From positions 1 to 23,977 of the IMG/VR virus record IMGVR_UViG_3300009155_003259: DNA of 23,977 nucleotides. One strand, given 5' to 3'. Source of the stretch: a virus. Made by a program: the position numbers and the translations under genes. Below are positions 1-5,807 of this stretch, one piece after another. The notes beneath the pieces were generated by a model. It saw only the letters and a program-made list of their open reading frames with translations, ran no database searches and was not told where the DNA came from. The stretch's first letter is position 1, and every line of letters starts with the position of its first letter.

Positions 1-106
1 AGCCTAAGCTATTGACCCTATTTCATGTAGTCTAAGATTGCGTCAGGTGCCCCTGTTGCTCCTTTCTTAAACTACCTAACGGTGTAGGTAACCTAATGTG
101 TTTACA

Positions 107-140
107 TATAGTGCCCAGAACTTAATCTGGGTACACTATA
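107..140 (-). other. Strong RNA hairpin in the left noncoding region
   Basis: Bases 107-119 pair with 126-131 and 134-140, giving a 13-bp stem with a 2-base bulge (132-133) and a 6-base loop. It lies downstream of the promoters at 209-237 and 304-332, so it would be part of their transcript. It has no clear U-tract, so I read it as structured RNA or a processing signal rather than a terminator. A second short hairpin (169-175 with 182-188, 7 bp, 6-base loop) lies just upstream in the same transcript. No ORF starts in bases 1-375. Confidence 0.5.
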
Positions 141-208
141 CGAAATTGAATTTTTAACGAACTTGCTACACAGTGTCGATGCACTGTGCTGTTTTCTAAC
201 TAGTCTCT

Positions 209-237
209 AGTATAACACCAAGTGCAATACTGGTCAA
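209..237 (-). promoter_or_regulatory. Sigma70-type promoter, left repeat copy
   Basis: On the minus strand TTGACC (232-237), a 17-base spacer and TATACT (209-214), with a TG dinucleotide giving an extended -10. It fires leftward into the structured noncoding region at 1-205 and whatever lies past the window edge. Confidence 0.75.
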
Positions 238-247
238 CTTGTTTTGC

Positions 248-273
248 AAAGTCCTACAACTTGGAAGGACTTT
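248..273 (-). terminator. Hairpin between the two promoter repeats
   Basis: Perfect 8-bp stem (248-255 with 266-273) and 10-base loop. It would end or process a ~50-base RNA begun at the right-hand promoter. The stem ends in UUU but is followed by GCAAAAC, so intrinsic termination would be weak. Confidence 0.4.
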
Positions 274-303
274 ACAAATCTTGCTGCTTTCTAACTAGTC
301 TCT

Positions 304-332
304 AGTATAACACCATGTGCGATACTGGTCAA
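304..332 (-). promoter_or_regulatory. Sigma70-type promoter, right repeat copy
   Basis: On the minus strand TTGACC (327-332), 17-base spacer, TATACT (304-309), again with extended -10 TG. It lies just downstream of the tRNA-Gln gene, so it cannot serve the tRNAs. It starts a new transcription unit going left. Confidence 0.75.
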
Positions 333-346
333 CTTGTTTCTTAATG

Positions 347-364
347 CCCTTTCAATACAAAGGG
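347..364 (-). terminator. Hairpin after the tRNA-Gln gene
   Basis: A 6-bp stem CCCTTT/AAAGGG with a 6-base loop, 12 bases beyond the CCA end of tRNA-Gln. It may mark the 3' end of the tRNA transcript. No U-tract follows, so processing is as likely as termination. Confidence 0.35.
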
Positions 365-375
365 ACTTTGTTACA

Positions 376-449
376 TGGCAGACGTGCCAGGGCTCGAACC
401 TAGAACGACAGAGTCAAAGTCTGTTGTGTTACCATTACACCACACGCCT
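376..449 (-). tRNA. tRNA-Gln(UUG)
   Basis: A full cloverleaf can be drawn on the minus strand: acceptor AGGCGTG/CACGTCT, anticodon stem ACAGA/TCTGT with loop CTTTGAC (anticodon TTG), T-loop TTCGAGC, discriminator G and an encoded CCA. The length is 74 bases. It lies 8 bases after the tRNA-Leu gene and was probably cut from the same precursor. Phage tRNAs typically supplement rare codons or replace tRNAs destroyed by host nucleases. Confidence 0.95.
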
Positions 450-457
450 ATAAATTT

Positions 458-535
458 TGGTACCCTTGCTCGGACTCGAACCGAGAGAACTCTTCCTTTT
501 GAGAGAAGCGACTTTGCCAATTTGTCCACAAGGGT
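458..535 (-). tRNA. tRNA-Leu(CAA) with a class I-sized variable loop
   Basis: Cloverleaf on the minus strand: acceptor ACCCTTG/CAAGGGT, 3-bp D-stem GAC/GTC with 11-base D-loop, anticodon stem CTTCT/GGAAG with loop CTCAAAA (anticodon CAA, U33 and A37 present), T-stem CTCGG/CCGAG, discriminator A73 and encoded CCA; 78 bases. The anticodon specifies leucine, but the variable region is only 6 bases (AGTTCT), whereas bacterial tRNA-Leu normally has a long paired variable arm. The 3-bp D-stem is otherwise class II-like. It starts 1 base after the stop of the radical SAM gene, so the two are probably co-transcribed. Confidence 0.88.
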
Positions 536-536
536 G

Positions 537-1295
537 TTATTTTTTTCTTTTGTGAAATACCACTGGCTGGAAATCAAATTCACCAGGGCAAAATTCACAT
601 TGATCAATGGGTTGATTTCTTGAGTCTACAAAGTCTGTCAACTGTTGCTCAGTGCAGTCCACACTCAATGGTTGATACTGAGCCAACAACTGTTCTTGCC
701 TTGCATCCATGATTACTGATTGCTGTGTACAAAACTCTGGCAACACAGCCATCACAGGACACTTGTACAGTTTTCCTTTGAATACAGTGTGACTATGCCT
801 CATGGTGCAGGCTTTGAATGCAGTTATCGGATTGCTCTGATGAACAACAAATGCATCACCTTGCGGGATGATTGCAGCCGGAGTAAATTCTGTATTGTCA
901 ATAAGGTTGCCCCATTGTCGTTCTAATGCAGGTCGCATCTCAGGTCGATGTACACTTATACCCCACCCCACATGGTATTTGCTGTAAGAGTCGAGATCTT
1001 TTGCTATTTTTGCATTAGTGCCATTACTCTGAATCATGATAGTGGTTTCTGGCCACAATCTGCGAAGATTCACGACCCAAGTTTCTAAACCGGGATGCAA
1101 GCTGGGTTCACCACCAATGATCACTATCATTGATGCATTAATACGTTGACTCCAGGCTTCAACAGCAGGTGCAGAATCTTCCCATGAGTAGTGACCACGG
1201 AAATCGTGATCATTGAACCTATTGCAGTTGGTGCAGGCCAGGTTGCATTGATTGGTGATGTAGAACTCTATCACTGAGTCTAAGAATACGGACAT
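537..1295 (-). CDS. Radical SAM protein with C-terminal cysteine clusters
   Basis: A 252-residue radical SAM enzyme. Near the N-terminus C-NLA-C-TN-C is the CX3CX2C motif that binds the SAM-cleaving 4Fe-4S cluster, and GGEP (about residues 81-84) contacts SAM. The C-terminal third has further cysteines (ACTMRH, YKCPVM, PEFC, CEFC), as in SPASM/twitch domains that hold auxiliary Fe-S clusters. Such enzymes often modify peptides, but the substrate here is unknown. The start ATG has no Shine-Dalgarno. Four bases upstream lies a TAAATAA motif shared with the gene at 8801-9463. The tRNA-Leu gene follows one base after the stop. It is distinct from QueE at 19865-20728 and from the large radical SAM gene at the right edge. 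Confidence 0.85.
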   Translation of the reverse strand: MSVFLDSVIEFYITNQCNLACTNCNRFNDHDFRGHYSWEDSAPAVEAWSQRINASMIVIIGGEPSLHPGLETWVVNLRRLWPETTIMIQSNGTNAKIAKDLDSYSKYHVGWGISVHRPEMRPALERQWGNLIDNTEFTPAAIIPQGDAFVVHQSNPITAFKACTMRHSHTVFKGKLYKCPVMAVLPEFCTQQSVIMDARQEQLLAQYQPLSVDCTEQQLTDFVDSRNQPIDQCEFCPGEFDFQPVVFHKRKK

Positions 1296-1298
1296 TGA

Positions 1299-1317
1299 TT
1301 ATTTACGCACTATTTTG
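1299..1317 (-). promoter_or_regulatory. Shared 19-base start-proximal motif, copy A (late-promoter-like)
   Basis: The minus strand reads CAAAATAGTGCGTAAATAA, ending 3 bases before the ATG of the radical SAM gene. A copy with one difference (T for C) is at 9468-9486, before another gene. The GTAAATAA core resembles the T4-type late -10 element TATAAATA, so this may be a variant late promoter. Confidence 0.5.
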
Positions 1318-1522
1318 AATGCGTATATTAAAACACACTTACTATCCCCTCGGGTGGCAAAACCCAAAGTTAAACATGTTCTACCATGAAAGACAATGAA
1401 TGTATTTTAATATGACAAATTTTTTTATCTACAAGAAGATAAGCCATCCTCGTCACCGCCCGTTCGCCCCATGTTTAAAGTGCAGGGCCAGGTCCTCGTT
1501 ACCTGTTCTTCACACTATACTA
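1318..1522. other. Intergenic stretch, possible gene remnant
   Basis: About 200 bases without a supportable gene. On the minus strand near 1455-1508 an open run ending in LALHFKHGANGR, followed in the next frame by RGWLIFL, looks coding-like but has no start codon, contains a stop and changes frame. It may be a decayed gene. A small hairpin CAGGT/ACCTG is also present (about 1488-1504). No promoter or terminator is convincing. Confidence 0.25.
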
Positions 1523-1897
1523 TTATTGCCAAGAATTGGTTTTTAAGTATCGAATTGCGTTAGACAATGTATCTATCTTGTCTTTCGCAAATCCTAACAT
1601 CAAATTGCAATTATTGCACAATAAGCCTCTTACTTTACCAGTTGTATGACAATGATCAACTGACAATCCTTTATTAAGAACAGTCTGATGTTGATCACAT
1701 ATCAAACAACACCCATTTTGATGGGCAAACATTTTGTTATATTCTTCTAATGTGATTCCGTATTTTTTACGATAATCAAGTTTTCTTCCATATATTTTTT
1801 GCTTTTTCTTTTCTTCTACTACTTTACAGGTGGAACATCGTATGTGATTTTTTCCTGTTTTATTAAATTCTATTCCGCAATCTTTGCATAACTTCAT
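1523..1897 (-). CDS. Recombination endonuclease VII-like nuclease
   Basis: A 124-residue protein of the endonuclease VII family (T4 gp49 is 157 residues). It has CX2C pairs near the N-terminus (C4/C7, C21/C24) and the family core at residues 47-104: a zinc-binding C64-LI-C67 paired with C94-NN-C97, and the catalytic DHCHTTGKVRG stretch (D81, H82) with N98. Gp49 resolves Holliday junctions during T4 packaging, but short family members are also common as mobile homing-type nucleases. It sits alone behind a terminator, flanked by noncoding DNA, which suits a mobile insertion. The RBS AAGAGAG precedes the ATG by 6 bases. Codon use is AT-richer than in most neighbours. Confidence 0.88.
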   Translation of the reverse strand: MKLCKDCGIEFNKTGKNHIRCSTCKVVEEKKKQKIYGRKLDYRKKYGITLEEYNKMFAHQNGCCLICDQHQTVLNKGLSVDHCHTTGKVRGLLCNNCNLMLGFAKDKIDTLSNAIRYLKTNSWQ

Positions 1898-1910
1898 ATT
1901 TGGCTCTCTT

Positions 1911-1946
1911 TAAAAGAAGAAACCCGGAAGTTGTTAATTTCCGGGT
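1911..1946 (-). terminator. Intrinsic terminator before the endonuclease VII-like gene
   Basis: A perfect 8-bp stem ACCCGGAA/TTCCGGGT (1922-1929 with 1939-1946), a 9-base loop and, in minus-strand sense, the tail TTTCTTCTTTT. It would end the short transcript begun at 2109-2137. The tail runs into the RBS region of the next gene. Confidence 0.75.
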
Positions 1947-1972
1947 CCTTGGATGTTGAGTATGCTATTTTG

Positions 1973-2101
1973 TTATACTCGGTCTCCTTGGACCCAGGCC
2001 CCGCGATCATAATTCATCTCAATCGCAAACCACAAGGCGGGGCAGGTGCCCTGACTTGGTGTCAGTGATTTGAGTGTTAAATGATGTATCGAGTGTGTCA
2101 T
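1973..2101 (-). CDS. Candidate 42-residue protein boxed by its own promoter and terminator
   Basis: The ORF begins MTHSIHHLTL and ends with ALWFAIEMNYDRGAWVQGD followed by RV. Its second half has protein-like composition. The ATG lies 7 bases beyond the -10 box of a strong promoter, so the mRNA would be leaderless; there is no Shine-Dalgarno. An intrinsic terminator follows 27 bases after the stop, so this is an isolated transcription unit of about 190 bases. I do not recognise the family. The alternative is a small noncoding RNA that contains a chance ORF, or translation of only the C-terminal part from the internal ATG (M29). Confidence 0.5.
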   Translation of the reverse strand: MTHSIHHLTLKSLTPSQGTCPALWFAIEMNYDRGAWVQGDRV

Positions 2102-2108
2102 AGCATGT

Positions 2109-2137
2109 ATTGTATATGTTTATTTATACCTTGTCAA
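2109..2137 (-). promoter_or_regulatory. Overlapping early (sigma70) and T4-type late promoters
   Basis: Minus strand TTGACA (2132-2137), 17-base spacer, TACAAT (2109-2114). Inside the spacer lies a perfect T4 late -10 element TATAAATA (2121-2128). The two could serve the same small unit at different infection stages. Confidence 0.75.
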
Positions 2138-2189
2138 CCTCTAAGATTGATTTTTTTACAGTATTTTGGCAAAAAAGTTAAAGATATTT

Positions 2190-2405
2190 TTATTGTGACT
2201 GTGCAGATTCCAACGCATCAGCAGCTTCTTCCAATAGGTCTGCAATACGGTCAGGGGCACCTTCCTGTACACTTTTACGTGAAGTGATCTGTCGACGGAT
2301 CTCTGCTCGCTTGCGCAAACGGAACACTAGACTTTGTTCACTCACAGGCAAATGACTTTCGTCCTTGGCCATCAGTTCCTCAAAGCGGTCAAATTCTTCG
2401 TTCAT
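2190..2405 (-). CDS. Small acidic/helical protein, unknown function
   Basis: A 71-residue protein starting MNEEFDRFEELMAKDE. The start is chosen because its ATG overlaps the stop of the RNA ligase gene (ATGA), with GGAG about 7 bases upstream; an in-frame upstream extension lies inside the ligase. It is rich in Glu, Arg, Leu and Ala and predicted largely helical, with no motif I recognise. It is the last gene of the HD-ligase unit. About 55 gene-free bases separate it from the promoter at 2109-2137. Confidence 0.75.
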   Translation of the reverse strand: MNEEFDRFEELMAKDESHLPVSEQSLVFRLRKRAEIRRQITSRKSVQEGAPDRIADLLEEAADALESAQSQ

Positions 2406-3292
2406 ACCATCTCCAAATAGTCTCGCACCCATGCCAGGCGTGCTTGTTCATCCATAAGGGTATACAGCTCTATGTTAGCACGAATATGTGATAAGAGTCC
2501 GTAATATTCCTCGTCAATTTGTTCCCGGAATTCTTGTGTCATCAACTTGTCAGTACGAGGGTTACGTGCCACCCACTTTGCAGTTAGATAGTATGGGCTT
2601 TTGATCTTGGCACTCACTCGATAGTCATCTGTATAAAATACAAAACCTTCATGCCGAACAGTTTTCACTTCTCGCATTAGTTCGCCCAGAGTACAACGCT
2701 TCCATTCTACCACGTGGTCTGACAATGCATATTGGTGATACAGGCTGAGTCCATCGTTTTCGCTACGGCTTTCCCAAGTCTTTTTACGATAGCCCAGCAA
2801 GTACAGTCCTGGCTTTTCTACAATGATGTGTGGATCATTTGCATGCACACACTCAAACATAAAAGTCAAGTCAGGGAAGCCACTCACATACCGTTCAAAG
2901 GTGCCGCGACGCCGGTCAATGAAGGAGTTGGCCATGTCTACAAAGTCACCGGATGTGGATCCAGTTGTACTCACCAGCAACCCGCCGTTGTGCCATGTCA
3001 CTGCAACCATAAATCCATTGACCTTACGAAAGCATTCTACCACAGTATCTTCACTCAGCACAGGAGACTTGGCTTCTACACCGTAGTTGTAGATCTTTGT
3101 GAATGGCCGTGACACCACATTGAAGTCCTCATCCACGATGGTACCGCGACATTCTTCCAAAAAATCATTCCACAAGTTGTCGTAGAACACAGCCTTACGA
3201 TACTTGAGAACGTAGATACCATCGCCGGCAGGCTTCATACTAACCAACTTTGGGTTGGCTAGCACAAACTCCTTCAATAGTTCTTTGTTCAT
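2402..3292 (-). CDS. RNA ligase, T4 Rnl1-like
   Basis: A 296-residue ATP-dependent RNA ligase. The nucleotidyltransferase motif I is K90-V-N-G93, where the lysine takes AMP. It is preceded by LEECRGTIV (about 45-53), typical of Rnl1-type phage ligases. Motif IIIa-like FMFEC (144-148), motif IV EGFVFY (215-220) and motif V K229-I-K231 follow. Rnl1 enzymes seal broken tRNA anticodon loops after a kinase has healed the ends, as in T4 defence against the PrrC nuclease. Start ATG with GGAG 9 bases upstream, 1 base after the HD gene stop, so it belongs to that operon. A second ligase of a different family lies at 12465-13490. Confidence 0.9.
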   Translation of the reverse strand: MNKELLKEFVLANPKLVSMKPAGDGIYVLKYRKAVFYDNLWNDFLEECRGTIVDEDFNVVSRPFTKIYNYGVEAKSPVLSEDTVVECFRKVNGFMVAVTWHNGGLLVSTTGSTSGDFVDMANSFIDRRRGTFERYVSGFPDLTFMFECVHANDPHIIVEKPGLYLLGYRKKTWESRSENDGLSLYHQYALSDHVVEWKRCTLGELMREVKTVRHEGFVFYTDDYRVSAKIKSPYYLTAKWVARNPRTDKLMTQEFREQIDEEYYGLLSHIRANIELYTLMDEQARLAWVRDYLEMV

Positions 3293-3293
3293 T

Positions 3294-3800
3294 TCACGCT
3301 CCTACAATGCTGCGGGCACGAGCCATCAATGCGGCGTCACCGCGGGTCAATACTTCCAACAACATGCGCTTTTCTTCCAAATAGATCTTGGCGAAAGCAG
3401 GGTCATGTGCCATGATGCTGCGGCTGTTAGCGATCAAGTCAGCCAACTTCACAGTTTGTGCAGCAGCAGGGGCCATTGCAATATGCTCACGGTCCCGGGC
3501 CTTGCGAACAGCTCTGTTGCCATCTTCGGGGCAGCTGACATCAGTCAACCAGCTGACCAAAGACGCAACTTCATGTCCAAATTCACGGGTGATATCTTCT
3601 ATGGTCAAACCAGTGTCTTCCACTGTGTCGTGCAAGTATGCAGCAGCCACCATCACGTCGGTGTGAGGCACAGTTGCAACAATACCTGCAACTTCTGTAG
3701 GATGCACAATGTACGGCTCAAAGGTGTACTTGCGCACTTGTCCAACCGCAGCGTGGGCAGCGGTGGCAAATACTCGGGCTCTTTCTACCATTGTCATCAT
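3294..3800 (-). CDS. RelA/SpoT-type HD hydrolase (MESH1-like)
   Basis: A 168-residue single-domain HD phosphohydrolase. The metal ligands are visible: H33 (in YIVHP), H57-D58 (in AYLHDTVEDT) and D121 (in VKLADLIAN). The sequence HDTVEDT, together with AH near the N-terminus and YIVHPTEVA, is the signature of the (p)ppGpp hydrolase domain of SpoT/Rel and the stand-alone MESH1 and SAH enzymes. No synthetase domain is present. It could hydrolyse (p)ppGpp and blunt the host stringent response, but NADPH or another nucleotide substrate is possible. Start: ATGATG after GGAG; the second ATG (3797) has better spacing. It has its own strong promoter and leads the operon with the RNA ligase. Confidence 0.85.
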   Translation of the reverse strand: MMTMVERARVFATAAHAAVGQVRKYTFEPYIVHPTEVAGIVATVPHTDVMVAAAYLHDTVEDTGLTIEDITREFGHEVASLVSWLTDVSCPEDGNRAVRKARDREHIAMAPAAAQTVKLADLIANSRSIMAHDPAFAKIYLEEKRMLLEVLTRGDAALMARARSIVGA

Positions 3801-3826
3801 ATACTCCAGTGTCTGTTTATGTGTTT

Positions 3827-3855
3827 ATTATAGCAGAACGGGCAATTCCGGTCAA
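3827..3855 (-). promoter_or_regulatory. Sigma70-type promoter of the HD hydrolase operon
   Basis: Minus strand TTGACC (3850-3855), 17-base spacer, TATAAT (3827-3832). The -35 lies in an inverted repeat CCGGTTGACCGG. The spacer closely resembles that of the promoter at 14253-14281 (shared CCGTTCTGC before the -10). Confidence 0.85.
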
Positions 3856-3871
3856 CCGGGTTGCATTACAA

Positions 3872-4924
3872 TTAAGTTTGAAATATAAACTCTTGAGATA
3901 AAATTCCACCTCTGCGGAGATTGATTAAAATTTCATCCCAGTTGGATTTAAACGCCCAGTTTTCAAAAGAACTTGGACGTTGATTTAGTCCATAAAATAT
4001 TAATGTGTGTAGTTCGTCGGAAAAATCACCGGTTGCATACCAAAATTTATCAGCAGTAGGATATGTTTTTTGTGGCTGGTGGGTTTTCTTGGGCATAAGA
4101 ATTGCTCCGGCAGGATATGTCAAAGTTTGAAACAAAGACAACATATTTTTTTGTTCTCTACCAGTAATAGTCTCTTTGAATTTTTTTGGAAAGTATCCTA
4201 GTGACTCAAACTTTGGTACGAGTTCTGACAGATATGCATTTAGAACAGCGGATCCTGAACCAGTACAAATCGATTCTGGAGTATCCATGATTTGATTAAA
4301 TGCTCTATCAATGTATAAAAATTTCCAACATTGTTGATCATCATCAAACCATATGTTAGGCTGTTGAAATCCAAACAAATCAAACTGATTTACATCATCC
4401 AATATGGGATAACATTGATTGTATTCATAAATGCCTTTCATCATGCCCGGCTCTACATAGCAAAAATGCATGAACTTCTTGTGCCACTCAGAGTCAGAGT
4501 AAAACCAATTAAAATAATTGTTGTTGCAATTGATTACTGTTAACTTAGTTGATGCAAATTTTTCTTTGTAGTTTTGTGCAATTGGAATAGCACATCGATC
4601 AACTTCGGCCAAATTACAAAACACAACCAGTGGATCAGTTGGAGTATATCGAATCATCACAATTTCGTCAAACACAATGTTGTATTTGTAGGCAGTATCA
4701 AGAACTATACGCGAGTCTGGCCCGCCCGAAAACCAAAAACGCAGATACGAATGTTGATCTCTAAGTTGAATCAAATGATCTCTAATTGCGTGTTCAAAAC
4801 TAATAGCTGGATTGATTGAGAATTTGTAATTGTCAAACCCGTTGCCCAATACAAATTTATAATCAGTAGTATAGTCTATATCCCATTGGGAATATACAAT
4901 TTTTGTATCATTGACGTAGTGCAT
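3872..4924 (-). CDS. PP-loop ATP pyrophosphatase-domain protein
   Basis: A 350-residue protein with a P-loop-like FSGGPDSRIVLD (about residues 64-75), the SGGxDS signature of PP-loop (N-type) ATPases that adenylate a substrate, as in asparagine synthetase, LarE and tRNA-thiolation enzymes. No glutaminase domain precedes it and no CX2C tRNA-thiolase motif is seen. The rest is aromatic-rich with no domain I recognise. The ATG overlaps the stop of the TctC gene (TAATG), so translation is coupled. It is the last gene of the transporter cluster. The locus is clearly AT-richer than the HD/ligase genes beside it, suggesting separate acquisition. The substrate cannot be inferred. Confidence 0.75.
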   Translation of the reverse strand: MHYVNDTKIVYSQWDIDYTTDYKFVLGNGFDNYKFSINPAISFEHAIRDHLIQLRDQHSYLRFWFSGGPDSRIVLDTAYKYNIVFDEIVMIRYTPTDPLVVFCNLAEVDRCAIPIAQNYKEKFASTKLTVINCNNNYFNWFYSDSEWHKKFMHFCYVEPGMMKGIYEYNQCYPILDDVNQFDLFGFQQPNIWFDDDQQCWKFLYIDRAFNQIMDTPESICTGSGSAVLNAYLSELVPKFESLGYFPKKFKETITGREQKNMLSLFQTLTYPAGAILMPKKTHQPQKTYPTADKFWYATGDFSDELHTLIFYGLNQRPSSFENWAFKSNWDEILINLRRGGILSQEFIFQT

Positions 4925-5787
4925 TATTTTTTGATTGATTTCAACAAAAAGTTAACTTGTTCGTCGGTTGATGCTGTAGACATTTTTGTAAAAAACTGTC
5001 TGGTCTTGAAATAATCTTGAAGCGGTTGAGTTTGCAACAAACGAGCCATATCAGACCGTAGTTCAGTTTGAAGATTGGCAGGAATATTTTTGGAAGAAGC
5101 ATAAACCATCATGTAATAATTCATTACACTTTGATTGATCTCTCCCAATGGGCGTGTGCTCAGTAACTCGGTTGGACCAGTATTGTGAGTACATACAGCT
5201 TGACCATTGCGTTCAATGACCTTGCCCGACGTTCCTAACACATACTCAGTTTCTTGTGCAGCAGCAGCACGAATCTGTGCCCCACTACCGCTGTAGATTA
5301 CAGTTTTGACTGTGCCAGGGCTGGCAGCTTTGATAGCATCAGTGACCCAATTCAAAGTGCTTGGGAATGACTGTACACTAATACGATATGTACCGGGCGT
5401 GGTAAAAATAGCATCAGGTGCAGTCTTACCAACAGCACAAAGATAATCGGGTGCATAATACCAAATTGATATCATATTTTGTGCAGTAGGCGGCACAAGA
5501 TAGCATTCATGATCAAGAGGCAACAAATGGTCTCTATTAGACCACACTGCTATTGTTGGTTTTTTGGTATTTTTAAGATCCTGTGCCATAGCTGCACAAT
5601 TGCCATTGTACAACACAATCGATGTATCCCATCCCAGTTGTTTAAGGCCGGGGGTTAGTAGTTCGGCAATATTTTGATCATTTGAACCGCCACCCCAGGG
5701 GATTAAAAATGTAAATGTTTTGTCAGCTGCGGACGCACCGGCAGCGATAACCATTGCAGTTACGAGAGTTAATAGTTGTTTAATCAT
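4924..5787 (-). CDS. tctC: TctC/Bug-type periplasmic solute-binding protein
   Basis: A 287-residue protein with a clear Sec signal peptide: basic start MIKQ, hydrophobic core, cleavage expected after ASA (about residue 20). The mature part begins with a beta strand and IPWGGGSNDQN (29-39), matching the P-(F/W)-x-x-GG-xx-D ligand loop of the Bug family. Bug/TctC proteins bind carboxylates and feed the tripartite tricarboxylate transporter (TTT). The adjacent TctA-type permease gene (20-base gap) supports this strongly. RBS AAAGG is 8 bases before the ATG. It is divergent from bacterial members, and several cysteines in the mature part are unusual. A carboxylate ligand is inferred, not shown. 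Confidence 0.8.
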   Translation of the reverse strand: MIKQLLTLVTAMVIAAGASAADKTFTFLIPWGGGSNDQNIAELLTPGLKQLGWDTSIVLYNGNCAAMAQDLKNTKKPTIAVWSNRDHLLPLDHECYLVPPTAQNMISIWYYAPDYLCAVGKTAPDAIFTTPGTYRISVQSFPSTLNWVTDAIKAASPGTVKTVIYSGSGAQIRAAAAQETEYVLGTSGKVIERNGQAVCTHNTGPTELLSTRPLGEINQSVMNYYMMVYASSKNIPANLQTELRSDMARLLQTQPLQDYFKTRQFFTKMSTASTDEQVNFLLKSIKK

Positions 5788-5807
5788 AGAGTATCCTTTC
5801 TAGTTAA

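Larger units (their letters stand above)
188..339 (-). repeat. Two direct 57-bp repeats carrying promoters
   Basis: Bases 188-244 and 283-339 are direct repeats offset by 95 bases, differing at only 3 of 57 positions. Each copy contains a complete sigma70-type promoter plus the first ~20 bases of the transcript (a conserved leader with ACTAGTTAGAAA). Hairpins at 248-273 and 347-364, both beginning AAAGTCC on the minus strand, precede the copies, so the unit looks like hairpin-promoter-leader repeated twice. Confidence 0.85.

Noticed and set aside
1-70. Coding-like end GATGAPDAILDYMK on the minus strand near the left edge
   Set aside because: An in-frame stop lies just upstream and there is no start codon, so no intact gene can be supported.
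188-339. Two repeats read as a CRISPR array
   Set aside because: Only two copies, repeats 57 bp long with a promoter inside, and no cas genes; better explained as promoter duplication.
371-607. Minus-strand ORF of 78 codons crossing the two tRNA genes
   Set aside because: It covers both tRNA genes, whose cloverleaves are complete, and the end of the radical SAM gene; it is a chance frame.
1450-1470. Sequence caccgcccgt on the plus strand, resembling a conserved 16S rRNA segment
   Set aside because: Only about 10 bases match and the flanks do not resemble rRNA; coincidence.
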